Shown here: piece by piece, positions 34,354-46,454 of the stretch
Layout of the letters: each line of letters begins with the position of its first letter
How positions within the stretch are numbered: the stretch's first letter is position 1
Assembly (NCBI GenBank): GCA_006384855.1
Contig: VCJN01000739.1
Location: 1-64,000 of the forward strand
DNA length: 64,000 bases
Reading direction: 5' to 3'
DNA from: Tetraselmis striata
Taxonomy: Eukaryota > Chlorophyta > Chlorodendrophyceae > Chlorodendrales > Chlorodendraceae
The notes under the pieces: model-generated
What the model saw: the letters and a program-made list of their open reading frames with translations, nothing else
Told to the model about the DNA's origin: nothing
The model's database searches: none
Made by a program: the position numbers and the translations under genes

Positions 34354-34565
34354 TATGGTAACGGCTTGAAACCACTACAGACCGTACGCGTCGCACTCGT
34401 CGATGCCACGCCGGCGCTGTCAAGCGTGTGGTAATCTAGTCAGCAGTGCTAATGAGATTACGTAGGAGGGCATTCAGTGAGGTCGAGATCTAGGGTTGTG
34501 ACCCTAACATGATCTCCTCACAGATGGTAACGGCTTGAAACCACTACGACCGTACGCGTCGGACA
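34234..34565 (+). repeat. 165-170-bp tandem duplication spanning half an LTR and its flank
   Basis: The unit starting gatgccacgccggcgctgtc at 34234 (the inner part of the LTR plus about 45 bp of element X flank, taacggcttgaaaccactac) is repeated directly from 34404 to about 34560. Each copy ends near cgtacgcgtcg. It must postdate the LTR insertion. Confidence 0.85.
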
Positions 34566-34605
34566 GCTACAGTCCGTCAGGAAACCCCATAAACACGTTT
34601 AGATC

Positions 34606-35107
34606 ATACTCGTGGTCGCTAAAGATCCTTACAAAAAATTGTGTGGCGATTGCGGTATAGTCGGCTACCAGTATCCCCATTTCCTGATATCGCCTTCTGC
34701 TGCGAATAGTAGGTAATGTAAATATAAGTATGCCCATAGTCGCCGTACATGCAGTAGTGGTGTAGTGCAGTCGCCGTGCGGCGCGGGCGGGCGGCGCGTC
34801 CGGCCGCATCATATTCAAGCCAAGGCAAGGTGAATGGCTCCCGGACGACCCGCCCCTGCTTTTGCAGTCACACTTGCTTTGCCCGCGCCCGATCTGCGCG
34901 GGCTGCTACTTCCCGATACCGCCGCCGGTCGCCCTGGCCTGGCGACCAGCTGCCCCGCAGTTGCGGATGCCATAGCCCCCAGCGTGTATCAGCAGGTGGG
35001 GGCGGACACGCGGGGCGGGGGTTACATTCCGCAGGGGGCGTGGCTGCGGCGACCCTCGATAGGCCTGACAGGGTGTGCGCCGCTTGCCAGGCGGGCGGCC
35101 GGTTGAC
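34606..35107. other. Upstream region of the RG-repeat gene
   Basis: Near 34685-34725 the words ctgatatcgccttctgctgc and taatgtaaatata match the retroelement 3' tail family. An open frame (34834-35106) precedes the chosen start but is Ala/Pro-rich and likely 5' UTR. Confidence 0.4.
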
Positions 35108-37493
35108 ATGGCGCCCAAGAAGGACAAAGACAAGCCACCGGAGTTTATGACAATCAGTGGGCAGCTGTGCCGCCGTGTGAAGGATAGCAGCGGCAAGTTC
35201 GTGTACCGACCCGTACAGGCAAGTCCTTCTGCGATCCTTGCTGCTGCCTACAGCCCATACCCATGGAATGCAGGGAACCCGGCGGAAGAGAGGGGGGGGG
35301 GGGGGGGGGGGGGGGTTCCCGCACAGGGTCACGGGACATTCCAATAAGACCCCGCCACGTTCACCTCCCGGTTAAAATCGACTGGCCGCAACAAACCTCC
35401 TCCTGCAAAGGGACCATTACTGCGTGCGTTGACCCCGGTATTGCACACCCGCCTCAAAGCTGCCGCACTGAAGCAGCGCCCCCCCCCCCCCCCCCCCCGG
35501 GGCCGCCGCCCATCTGCATTAAGGATTTACCTCGCAGCGGCATTGCCACTCGTTTGTTAAAGGCCGCGTGATAGAAAATCTATGTACCTTCAGTACGGCT
35601 TCGGAACCGCCAAACGCAAAATACTCCCCACATTTCTTATCTCAACTTCTCAGCCCGGCACCCGCCACGTGACATTCTTTTAACACGGACTAATTCCCCT
35701 TGCAGGCGGATGGCACGGAGGCTGGCGGCCAGACGAAGCCCAAGGTGCGCCAGGACGTTGCTTTATTGAAGAGGCTCCCAAACCTAGCATTAATGCCTGC
35801 TGATGCCATGTCATGTGTATCTTCACGTCCCTCCTGCAACTGTCATAAACAGCGTAGCGGAGCATTGTATCTAGGGCAAGTATTTTGCCGTTTCGCGCCC
35901 CCTCAGAACGATGAAGAGGAAGAGAAAAAGTGGATCCAGATGAAAGAGCGGGAGGTGCAGGAGGCGCGCCTGCGCGATGCCAGGCAGCAGAGTGCCAAGC
36001 AGATGCGAGAGAAAGAGGCAAGTTGCCGTTGCTTTCCATCATACCCCTTCCCCCCAGGAGTGCTGCCCCTTCCCTGGCCGTTTCTTCCATGGACGGCATG
36101 GAAACATCGCGGGAGTCACACTGCTGCAGTACATGCTATGACTGCCCGTTGTGATATGCTATCTGCTGCACATAGCCCACCGAGTTGCTGAAAATCCCGG
36201 ATGTGCGGCTGCCTGCAGAAGCTCGGCCTGGTTGAAAAGAGTGGCAGGGCTCGTGAACCTACGGTGAGAGCCTGCACCGCCCGCTGCCCTCAGCGACTGT
36301 CCATGCCGCTGATGTCCGACTGTGCTCAGCTGACCCAGGGAATCCGGTTCGACAGGTCAAGGTCCCTGCTGCTCTCCAGCGCCTGCGGGAGGAGCATGAG
36401 GCCGCCCTCAAGGCACGTCCGGACATTCATGTCATCCAGCTCCCTGCTGCTCCGGGGCTCTGGGCTCGGTCTCCCAGCTGACAGCTGCACTGGGGCTGAT
36501 GATGGCTTGTAATGCAGGTGGGAATGCAGACCAGCAAGCCGGGAGAATACATTCTGATCAAAGAGGCCCTCAACATTGAGGAGAAGCGCTACCATGCCAG
36601 AGTGAAAGACGCCAAGGAGAAGGCCTACAAGCGTACCAGGGGCAAGCTCAGGGTCGCTGGCCGCGCTGGCATTGGCGACTCGGACGAGGATCTGGATGAG
36701 GAGGTGCTATCCTCCTGGCCTCCTGCCTGATAAGGAACCAACCTACAGCCTGTAGACATCCTACTCCCCCCCCCCCCCCCCCCCTCCCCCCCGCCCGGGT
36801 CTGCGTTGCTGTTGTTAACATATTTCTCTGGGTTTGGTGACAGGATACTGCGCTGGTGCCGAAGCAGGAGCTGCATGACATTGATGACTACCGCCGTGAC
36901 ATGCCTGTCAAGAAGGCCACTGCAGGGAGGGGTGCTGCCCAGCCAACGCTCTGGTCTGCCAATGGGCAGTCTGCAGTACGCCGCGCTGTCCCTGAGCATT
37001 CTCCCCCCTCCACCATGTTCTCGCGATGCAATCTATGAGCCGCAGCATGCGCCGTCTCCATATGCTGCCGGCTCATTACATCGATGCTCTTCCTTGCCCC
37101 TTCTCCATGTTGCAGGCGCCGCTGCCCTCCGATGCAGGCCACGTCAGTGCTCGTCCCGCCAGTGTTCGTCCAGGCCGCGGGCGTGGTGGCAATGCAGCGC
37201 ACGCAGCACAACAGGATGGAAGCATGGACATGAGCGACCTGGGAAATGCACTGCCAAGCACGGACGCGGGTGGCCGTGGCCGTGGGAGGGGGCGGCGCGG
37301 AGGCGGCGGCCGCGGCGGAGGTGCTCGTGGGCGCGGCTCGGGCCCGTCGGATGAGGCTTTTGGCGAGAACAGCCGGCCTGCCAGTGCGCGCCCTCGCAGT
37401 AAGGGCGGCAATCGCGGCAGGGGCCGGGGCAGCAGAGGACGCGGGCACGAGCCTGGCGGCGGCCTGGTGGTGGCGGCCAACAACGCTGGGTGA
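35108..37493 (+). CDS. RG-repeat protein with charged coiled-coil region, unknown function
   Basis: Eight exons (35108-35218, 35706-35744, 35907-36017, 36176-36230, 36339-36412, 36518-36703, 36844-36975, 37116-37493) join in phase to 361 aa. The protein begins MAPKKDKDKPPEFMTISGQL and has a charged helical part (NDEEEEKKWIQMKEREVQEA). A central block is KPGEYILIKEALNIEEKRYH then ARVKDAKEKAYKRTRGK, followed by acidic GDSDEDLDEE. The C-terminus is dominated by RG/RGG repeats (GGRGRGRGRRGGGGRGGGAR), typical of RNA-binding, methylated nucleolar or RNP proteins. Introns 1 and 3 start with GC (CAG/GCAAGT and GAG/GCAAGT), and intron 5 probably does too (AAG/GCACGT). Exon 5 and its donor are the least certain. 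I do not recognise the family. An RNA-associated role is inference from the RG tail. Confidence 0.72.
35292..35315 (+). repeat. Poly(G) run, G24
   Basis: In intron 1 of the RG-repeat gene. Confidence 0.95.
35479..35498 (+). repeat. Poly(C) run, C20
   Basis: In the same intron as the G24 run at 35292, 164 bp away. The two runs could pair with each other in the transcript. Confidence 0.95.
36766..36784 (+). repeat. Poly(C) run, C19
   Basis: In the intron between exons 6 and 7 of the RG-repeat gene. Confidence 0.9.
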
Positions 37494-38888
37494 CATGGAA
37501 CATCCTGGACACACCTAACCGATGCGCAGGCTGGTGTGGTGACTTCGTGGCCCATTTGGTGACGCTGCTGGCACGTATCTGGTTGGCCGGCTGTGGCGAA
37601 GGGGCACCTGGTGCGGCGACATCAGCTTGCATGCCTGACATACAGTCAGGCTAGGCCAAGGTGGCATGAGTCTGACCCGTGCCGCTTGGAGCTGCGCAGT
37701 GCTGTGCGCTGACTCTCGGCGTGAAAGCAGCGCCACAATCTGGAGGCCTGGCTGGTCGCTCACGCAGGCAGCTTGCTTCCGATTGGTGCGCCTGCATCTG
37801 GAAATATGTAGACAAAGGAGAAAAGGAATGGGCAGCTACTGGGGCCTGTTAGCGGCCCGGTGTGTTGTGTGGCAGAGGGCATGCTGCCGCTACTGCGCCT
37901 TCGCAGCGGAGGCTGTAGACATGCGCCAGGCCTGTGCTTGCTTACTGACAGACAAGCAGGGCTGCGTCGCTCAATGGATGGCAATGCCGAAATGTGGCAG
38001 GCCGCTGTGGGCATGTTTCGGCCCCATCACGCTGCAGCTGCGGTGCACCTGGGAGCTGCCCATTCTGGGCTGTAAACTCCATCTTTCAGCCCTCCAATTC
38101 CTGTGTGATGTGCTGGTGTCGATACGGCACGTTCAGCCAAAAAAACAGAAATTAACAATATAGCGTCTGATGAAGTGGCCATACAATGTGATGCATTTCG
38201 TGTAAGCCAAAAAAGTGATCGCACACATTTGCAAACAGATGGATTTGTCACACATAGCGGTTATCTATGAACAGCGGATATGAAGAGGATAATACCCTGA
38301 GGATATCCCCACCTCAGGATCACTACATTTAAGACCCCGCAAACTATCGCAGTGAGAGGAAGAGGGAAGGGGGGGGGGGGATTCTGGTGCTGGTATTACC
38401 CGTAGTCATGTAAAACCAATTCCCGCTTCGTAGCGTTACTTTCGCGGGTGGCGGGTTGTATTCGTTTCAATGAATCAATGATTTCCATCGCCAACTTCTA
38501 AATAATAAATTGAATTCCATATCGCTGACGATACATACAGTACGGGTTAGTGGTTCAGATTGCGATTATCCTCCGAGAGTATCTCCCCGGGAGACCGGGA
38601 GTAAGCTAGAATTATAAACATGAACTAAATCCGTTGAGATTCCGTAGCTCTATTTCCCAAACATGTCACATCGAATGCCCCGTGCTCGTATCCGCCGCCG
38701 CCGCGCCGCCACTACCGCCTGCAGCATCACTACAGGTACTGGTACCGGCACTGCGCGAGGCGCGGCGGCGGCACACGGCGGCGGCATCACCCCACACCGC
38801 GCGGCGAGCTACAAGAGGTGCCGCCGGACCTCGCAGCGTCCCTCCTCTTCGCACTCCACCCTGACGGCATCCCACAGAAGGTGTCACC
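37494..38888. other. 3' flank of the RG-repeat gene and eL36 upstream region
   Basis: A TGTAA at 38071-38075 is a candidate poly(A) signal for the RG-repeat gene (long 3' UTR). A G12 run lies near 38369. No other gene is apparent. The eL36 promoter should be within the last few hundred bases. Confidence 0.45.
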
Positions 38889-40073
38889 ATGGCGGGCTCC
38901 GGAATCGCCGTCGGCCAGAACAAGGGCCACACTGTAACCGCTAAGGACAAGGCCCTGAAGCCGTCCACCCGCAAGGGGGTGAGTGGCCCGCTTCGCGCCT
39001 GCAGCGGGCAGACTGCGACACCACCCTAAAGTACTGTGCAGCAGCACGCACGCTATGCCGGCAGCCGCCGCCGGGCAACCCGCCAGCCTCGCAGCCCTCC
39101 CCCCACGCAACGCGGAGCAAAACAGGGTCCTCCTCGCGTGACCGCATGCCCAGTCGCTCCACTCATACCGTCGGAGGGTGCAGCTGTGTGACGGGCAGAT
39201 TCATAGGTATGGTTCGGTCTAACCTTGTGGGTTTGGTTAGAGGGTCGGGGTTGTGTAGGTCTGGTTTGGTCGAACCTCCCGGCGTGGCTGGCCCGGTGAC
39301 AGCAACGCGCCCGGAAAGGGGGGGGGGGGGGTAACCGCGCTCGAGAACGTGGGCGTGGGTGTGGGGCCCGGTGTCAAGCGTGAGTATATGCGGGTCGAGT
39401 TGGGTGGGCATGTGTGCCGTATCTGTAGGAAGTTGGCTGCTAGGGGCGTCGGGTGTGTGTGTGTGTATGGTTGCTGGTTGCTATTGGGGAACCCTGTATG
39501 CCAAGAAGTGGGGAATATCCTCCCCTCCCATACACACACACATACATCCCGTCCCGTAGCTTTCCCCTTCTGGCCAGCCCTCTTCCGCATCGTCTTAGGA
39601 CCACCAAGCATGGGTCTGTATGATCAAGCCGTAGCTTTCCAGTCCCTGCTGTTTATATAGTAGGGCGGGCAGTGTCTATATAAACCACCCCCTCCCCCCT
39701 TCGGCTCACTGACCAATGCACCCCCCTCAGGCTCTTGGCAAGCGCGTCAAGTTCGTGCGCTCGGTGGTCCGCGAGGTCTGCGGCCTGGCTCCCTATGAGA
39801 AGCGCCTGTGCGAGCTGCTCCGTGTGGGCCGTGACAAGCGCGCCCTGAAGCTGGCCAAGAAGAAGGTGAGTCGCAAATATCCCCCTCATCCCCGCCTCCC
39901 AAGGCTCTGGTGCTCCTGACGAATTGGTGTATTGTTTGTGTGTGAGGCACCGCGCTGAGAATGGCCTGCTGTATTCTCCCCTCCCGCAGCTGGGCACCCA
40001 CCTCCGCGGCAAGAGGAAGAGGGAGGAGATGGCCAACGTCCTGCGCGCCGCCGCCAAGAAGACCGCCCATTAA
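38889..40073 (+). CDS. RPL36: Cytosolic 60S ribosomal protein eL36
   Basis: Three exons (38889-38978, 39731-39865, 39990-40073), all phase 0 and GT-AG, encode 102 aa, the usual eL36 size. The start fits the family ([17 protein letters not shown]). The conserved core is [20 protein letters not shown], then [13 protein letters not shown], and the end is [20 protein letters not shown] followed by AKKTAH. eL36 is a small basic protein on the surface of the large ribosomal subunit. ATG context CACCATGG is strong. The first intron is long (752 bp) and contains a G13 run. A TGTAA signal follows 34 bases after the stop. Confidence 0.97.
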
Positions 40074-40106
40074 ACTCCGCAGCTGCTTGCTTGGCTCTCG
40101 GCCCGG

Positions 40107-40111
40107 TGTAA
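40107..40111 (+). terminator. TGTAA poly(A) signal of eL36
   Basis: The chlorophyte-type signal lies 34 bases after the eL36 stop. Its presence supports a green-algal origin for the window. Confidence 0.65.
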
Positions 40112-41788
40112 TGCACAAGCCTGCGCATGATGATGCTTCCGTGCGCGGGTTGTGCATTTGGAGATGCCACATGAGTCTGGCCCATGAGACAGGCATCACC
40201 ACATAGGAATTCGCCATTGGAGGAGAGAGGGTAGGGTTGTAGGGCGGAAATGCGGGCACCACACCATGTCACCACATGTATGTGCCGCAATTTGTCCAGG
40301 CACAACCACAAGTGCATTGCACATGATGTGAAAACAGGGTTGTATATCATCACACGCCTGTATACCGTACATGCACTTTATGAATTATGCGGTTCTGGCT
40401 GGCGACTAAGCGTGGAAGAATCCTGCCGTAGAAACCAAGCACGGGAGTCATTGCTGTGAGCTTGTTTTTTAGATAGAGCCGCTTTCGCATAGGAGGGCCT
40501 GTCTAAGGATGTGCCATGCATATATATGCATGAGTATGCTGGAGGTTAAATGGATAGATGCATCCAGAATGAGGAAATCATTGACAATCACTCGCTGAGT
40601 GAATGACCATCTTAGCCAGCAGTGCGTGTGTGTATGTGCGATTTGATTCTCCCTTGTCACTACTCCCTTTTACAGTGACCAGTGAGAGCCACTTGATGAT
40701 TTGGCCATCAGCATCGGTGAGTAATAAATGAGCATGCAGGGACAGCAATCGACACCCGTTGTCCTCGTGTCCGCATCACCACAGCCTGCCGCAGTCTGCT
40801 CTGCTCTAAAAGGCACAGATCCCCCACTAGCAATGTAGGGTATTATTTTGTCATTTCCTGTAGTGTGATTGCAGGGCCCAGTGCCCTGGTCGGAAGGCAG
40901 CTGCTGACAAACGGTGTTTGGCAAGAACTTGATGTGCTTACACCTTCATGTGCCCCATCGGATCGTGCGTGTACAACGGTGGTGTGTTCATAGCAAACAC
41001 ACCGCACATGAGAAATGTGCGCCCCACAGCAAGTACAGATCATTTCGCCTCTGGACGGCATGTGGTGGAGGGAGTGGGAGGGATTCTAGATTGTGGTACT
41101 CGTTTCATATAGAAATTTGTTTGTCGCCAGTGTTATCGTATACGGACTAAAGGGTACCCGTTCTTATAGATGCATATGCAGGTGTCCGCTATTATTATCG
41201 CGTACACGGAGTTATATCCATAATAGTTGAAGGGCATATCAGTTCCCCTCTTCGTAGCCCAAAGTGTATTCTAAACAATCATCAGGCATTATGTATTAGG
41301 ATACATCATTCTGGCCTAGAAATTGATAATTCGACGACCTGACCGCTGTACTGGACCGGTATATTGTGAACACAATAAACGTAAAAGGACAATGGAATAT
41401 TAATTTGTACAAATACTGGGGCCCCGGGCGGCGGGCAAAATGGGGTGCCTGGCAAGTTCAAATATAAATGCCGACGACGATAATAGTAATGAAATAATTC
41501 ACATATTTATTTATAGCTTTACACTGTACTGGTATTACCCGGTAATCTGGTATGGGCGTATGGCTGGCAGCGAATAATCCTTATACATCGATGACGATAT
41601 CCGCCTACTGCTGCGCGCCTTCGTACGCGCGACGCGGTGCCGGGCAACCACTGATCGCGGCAACAAGCAGAGCGGGCTGGCCGTGACGAACTGACACCAC
41701 TGGCAATTGTCTCAGTTAACAGCTCAGCAGCAACAACGACAGCCCGACGGGATTGCAGGGCTGTGTGTGGTTCGCTGGCCACCTGGCG
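40112..41788. other. Intergenic, no gene seen
   Basis: AT-richer than its neighbours. Short frames only. Words of the type tactggtattacccgg recur at 41525-41545 and 38390-38405. Confidence 0.45.
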
Positions 41789-44700
41789 ATGGTGCGCATA
41801 GTCACATGGAACGTTAACGGCTTGCGCGCAGTCGTCAAGAAGTATGGCTCCCTGACACGGATGTTGGAGCTTCTGGAAGCAGGTGGGTTGTGTGTGTGTG
41901 GGGGGGGCGGGGGGGGGGGGGGGGGGGGGGGGGGTTGCCTGGGCGCTTGCCGACAATACCTGGTCACCCAGTCGGAAGCCTGTTGCGCGAGGAGCAAACA
42001 GAGTTGCCCCTTCCGTTTGTGTTGTAGATAGACAATGGCACGTGTACAAGTGCGTCGTACTGCATCGCGGCATGGGTCGACGAATAAGTGCTGTCACTTT
42101 TAAAATAGGAAGGGGTGGCGGTGAGAGAAGGTGGAGGCGGGAAGGGGGAATACACGTGGATGAGGCTGCATGCCGGAATTATAACGTGAGGGGCCAATGA
42201 TAGTACGTGTGTCTCTGCCAGACATCATATGTGTGCAGGAGACAAAGCTCACGCGGAGTGAGCTCTCATCTGAACTGGCTATTTGCGAGGGGTGGTGCGA
42301 GCTTTCACCCACCTCATCCTCTCCCCTGCTCTCACATGCAAATCTGACCCAAATCCTGGTCTCAGACCCAGCGCTGTCTGCCCACACAATAGCCGTTGCT
42401 CCGTGCACTGACAGGCATTTTCTCTCTGCAGGGATTCCTACTTCTCCTCGTGCCGCATCCGCCAGGGGTACTCAGGTACGATGCGTGCAGCGCACCAGCG
42501 TCCATGCATGAAGTGCCTATCGTGCCTGATGTGTACGTACATCATGTGTGCTGCGTGCCCATGCGCATAAGATCCCAGTGGCGGACTATGGATGGCCAGT
42601 AGAATCAGAGAGTAGGGAGTCTTAGTGTGCTGCACCATGACACTGGCTTGCTGCCCTTCAGGTGTGGCCACGTTCTGCCGGACATCGGTTACCACGCCTA
42701 GCTGGGCGGGGGAGGGCTTCACCAGCAGACCTCCCCCAAGCGCAGGTTGGTTCACCTCCTGCGGGGATTCATCGCCGCTTGCTACCCGTACCGTGCCTAT
42801 ATCACACAGCAGACGTCCCTCGTCGGTTCCCACTCACATCATGCGCCGCGCTGCTCAGGGGGGCAGCCAGTTGCGCCTGTGCCAGACCCGTTTCAGGAAT
42901 GGACGGCGGAGGAGGCGGAAGAGCTGGATCGGGAGGGGCGCGCGATTGTGACTGATCACGGCGCTTTTGTGCTGATCAACCTGTACGGGCCGGCGCTGTC
43001 CATGGAGGAGAGCCTGGAAGAGAGACTGAAGTTCAAGCTGAGATTCTACGAGGTGTGGGTGGGGGCTTGGCAAGCGGATCATGCTCCCCCCGAATGAATT
43101 CCATTTGACATGCAGCCTGGGAAAACCTGTACGGCGACATTTGGTGGGCCGACTCGCACTACCTGGGTGATGGGGCAGGCGCTGGAGCTGCGGGTGAGGA
43201 GCCTCCAGGGCGAGGGGCGCCACGTTGTGGTCGTCGGCGACTTCAACATCTCCCCCAAGCCAATCGACCACTGCGAGCCGCGCGCAGAGTTCTGCAAGCG
43301 GCCAGGTACAGGAGCTCGTAGCCAAGCTGGGACTTGCAATAGATATATAGAAGCACTGGCAATAAATGCGTACCTGAGGTTGTGTAATTGCGCCGGCAGA
43401 CCGGCAATGGTTGCTACGGCTACTGTCCTGCCCAGGGGATCCCGAACAACCGCATGAGGGCGGTCCCCTGGTGGACGTCTTCCGCTGGTGTCATCCGGAC
43501 AGGTGCTTCAAAGCCTCCCTCATGCTGTGTTCTTCATGTTTCGCTTCCCCCGAGACTGCCCAATGGTAACCAGCAGCGCCCTCGCTCTGTGAAGGTGCGG
43601 CGCCTACACGTGCTGGAGCGTGGCCTCCGGCGCCAAAATTAATAACTACGGCACGCGCATCGACCTCATCCTCGCGGCCGGGCCGGCGGGGACGTCCAAG
43701 GTGGCGCTAACCTCGCACATCTGCAGCTCGGTACGTGCCCAACCCCCAAGCCCCAAACCTTCAAGTCTCAACCCTTGCGCACGCCACGATTGCAACAGGA
43801 ATTTAGCCATCTTGCTCCAAAACCAGCAAGATGGCTAAATTCCTAATACATAGTCGATACATAGGGCTTGCCTCATACCCTGAAGGACCTTGTTTCAGTG
43901 CCTACACTCACGGTGGACTAGTACCTGGCACTACAACGGCGACGTGCATCATCCTGCCATGCCATCACCCTTTGGGCTGCGCTGCTGCTGTTCCTGGCCA
44001 ATCGTCAACAACAGCGGCCTGCCCTGGCCCTGCCTTGCCAACTCCAGGACATCAATTCTGACTTTGAGGGCTCGGACCATGCGCCGTGCCGTGCCGAGCT
44101 GGCGTTCACCGAGCTACTCGGCGGTCGCTCCCCAGCGGCGCTCAGCATGCGCCGCGTGTTCACGGGGAAGCAGGTGTGGCACCCCACCCCCATGGAACCA
44201 GTTCCCCACTTGGGGATGCCAAGCGCTGGTGACTGCTCTCAGCCATGCGATTCCATCCCTTGCACAGTCGACACTGCGCGGGCTGCTGGCTTTGGGCGGC
44301 CAGAAACGCGGCCCAGGAGCGCAGGACGGGCCAAACTTGCAGGTGAAGCCAGCCTTTGTGTCCTCCATCCCACCACCCGCCCATCGCCGCCCACGGAGTG
44401 CGCTGTGATGAGGCAGTGTGGCACGGGCAGCACCGGTAGTGCGTCCTGCAGCTGCTCATGCTGCGCTGTGGCGGGTGTCCAGCAGGGGGGTGCAAGCAGT
44501 ACGAAGCGCGAGGAGCAGCTGGGAGGGGTGCACAGTAGGGCTGACGGGCCACAGACGGCTTCAGTAGCCGCCTGGACGCCACCGCCCCGCAAGATGCAGC
44601 GCGGTATCGGCGCCTTCTTGGTTAGCCAGCCAAAAGCAGGCCGTGGTATCGCGGTGCCCAGTGCACAGCCATCCAGACGCGGGGCAATCAGTACTGTTGC

Positions 44701-45405
44701 CGAGGCGAGCACCAGCTGCTGTGCAGCCACGTTGAATCAGTCCGACAGCTCGCATAGGGACATAGCGGCATCTGGCACTGGGGGCATTCGAGGTAGTGTA
44801 ATAGGTAGCGACGGGCTGGGTGGCCTGGGCGGGCCCGGGGTACATGAGGGCATAGGCACAGCGGCAAGCCCGGAGGGTCCGTGGATGCCGCCTGATGACG
44901 CGTCCAAAGCGTGGCTGAAGATAAAGGTGGGCAGCCGTATGGTCCCCTTGCGGTCACATGCCATCAGTGAAACCACCGGAACCTAGTCCACCTGTACCCG
45001 TACCGCCCCTGGGCAATTCGCCGCACTCTACACCTGCTTGATCTCGTCATTGAAAGAGCGCTGCCCGGCTGGTGCGCTGGGGCTGCTGCACCAGAAACGC
45101 ATGGCCCCACCCGCATGCCAGGGACACCGAGAGCCATGTGTGGTGCGTGTGGTGAAGAAGGCCGGCCCTAACCAGGTGAAGCCAAAATGTACCGGCTGGA
45201 TCAGCTCAGCTGCCGTCCGCCCTCACTAGGCAATTGCGCCAGCATCCCCTGTTCCATTGGACCCATCGTCTGCTCTGAGCGGAAGTTGCCGCTGTCTCGA
45301 CAGGGGCGGGTGTTCTTTGTGTGCGCCAGGGCGGCCGGGAAGGCGCCCGAGGGCCGCTGCGACCATTTTCAGTGGGCCAGCCCATATGCGCCCAGAAAAG
45401 GCTGA
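41789..45405 (+). CDS. APE2: AP endonuclease 2 (Zf-GRF, PIP box)
   Basis: Thirteen exons (41789-41882, 42222-42291, 42432-42475, 42662-42745, 42859-43052, 43179-43305, 43436-43502, 43595-43730, 44048-44173, 44268-44342, 44483-44926, 44987-45175, 45304-45405) join in phase to 583 aa. APE2 has 3'-5' exonuclease and weak AP-endonuclease activity and works with PCNA in repair and ATR signalling. Exo-endo-phosphatase motifs: VTWNVNGLR (Asn8), CVQETK (Glu38), GDFN (Asp152, Asn154) and SDH (Asp282, His283). YGTRIDLIL is the conserved substrate loop. A PCNA box, QRGIGAFL, begins at residue 378. The C-terminal GRF zinc finger reads CQGHREPC...GRVFFVCARA...CDHFQWA. All catalytic residues are intact. 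The start of exon 11 could also be 44486 or 44417, the only real doubt. Confidence 0.94.
41900..41934 (+). repeat. Poly(G) run in APE2 intron 1
   Basis: G8, one C, then G26, preceded by (TG)n, just after the exon 1 donor. Confidence 0.95.
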
Positions 45406-46454
45406 GCCTGAATTGACATCACTTCATGTACGGATGCGACTTGACAATAAGAACCAAAGAATAAGAATGCGCTATATCCTTGTTGGTCCAATTTCAGACG
45501 TATACATCACGATTACAAGAATTCAGAACATTCGCTAGCACCCCATTTCTGAGAGCCAAAACTAGGGTACTTATAGTCGGGTCTGCAAACACAGACAACA
45601 TGCTGTCGTAACCACAATGTGTAAATGCTAAATATATAGAGATTCTACGAATAGACCACGGGAATTTCTGCGGCGACCCCCCTTTCCCTGTGTATTACGA
45701 GCCTTTTTCGACAGAACACACTTTTCACAGCCCTGAAACGCAGCCCTCAAATTAGTGGTTACTTTATTTGTCAACAATGAAATGTCTTGCAGTCTTTTTT
45801 ATCAGCATTGAGTCATCTGCGAGCAACGGGGGCTCCATGGATGCCATGCGACCTCAGCAGCCTCCTCCCTACAACACTTGCTAAACCTTCGGCGCATACA
45901 TACGTACGAGCGGCCACACCGCAGATGCCACCATGTTGCTGCAAAACCTGCTGGCAACTACTTCCCGTACAGGCTGTACGTATACTAGGCCACAAACATC
46001 CTTGCGCATGGAAAATTGGCTAACACCAGCGGCACATAAGGAAACAGGGGAAACATGTTAAATGCTGCCAGTGCAGCTGGTGTATACCAACCATGTATGC
46101 CTGGGGCATACATATATGTATGGACTGTTGCACACATGTGTTTGAGCCACAGGCATGCACGTTGTCAGTGCAACCAAGGAGCCGGGTCACGCTTGGCTTT
46201 CAAGTATGTACAATTGTCTTCTATTCCTACTCACGAGGGCACCAGCCTGGGCAGGGGTACTTGCTCTGGCTAACTAAGAAAGATATCTATTCACAGGAGA
46301 GGGGAGATGTTTGAGCGCTGAGGTGTGATTTCACCGCACACACACAGATGCACTCATGCCTACGGTGGGATCTTTTCCATCACCCGCGTTTGGTTATTGT
46401 GATAGTGATGCATCCACAGGGCCCGTGGTGCGCAAGCAGTCATGCGCATGAGGC
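45406..46454. other. Convergent intergenic region
   Basis: 3' ends of APE2 (plus) and the PAN gene (minus) face each other here. TGTAA at 45620-45624 is a plausible APE2 poly(A) signal, 215 bases after the stop. No further gene. Confidence 0.5.

Larger units (their letters stand above)
27977..34605 (-). mobile_element. Element X, copy A (minus), interrupted by an LTR element
   Basis: Reverse complement of the compound at 50626-53094. Reading the minus strand it starts at 34605 (GATCTAAACGTGTTTATGGG), is broken by the LTR retrotransposon at 30342-34353 and a 165-bp duplication, resumes at 30341, reaches the end of unit 1 near 28337 (GACTCGAATGCATGATTGAA), and continues straight into a short 360-bp unit 2 ending at 27977. 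The internal sequence is almost identical to copy B except for small indels. These shift every long frame, for example the 334-codon frame at 29524-28520 against the 483-codon frame of copy B. No transposase, RT or recombinase motif is visible. Confidence 0.8.

Noticed and set aside
34834..35106. Upstream start for the RG-repeat gene
   Set aside because: The frame ends in a stop just before the strong ATG at 35108 (GACATGG) and is Ala/Pro-rich without a domain.
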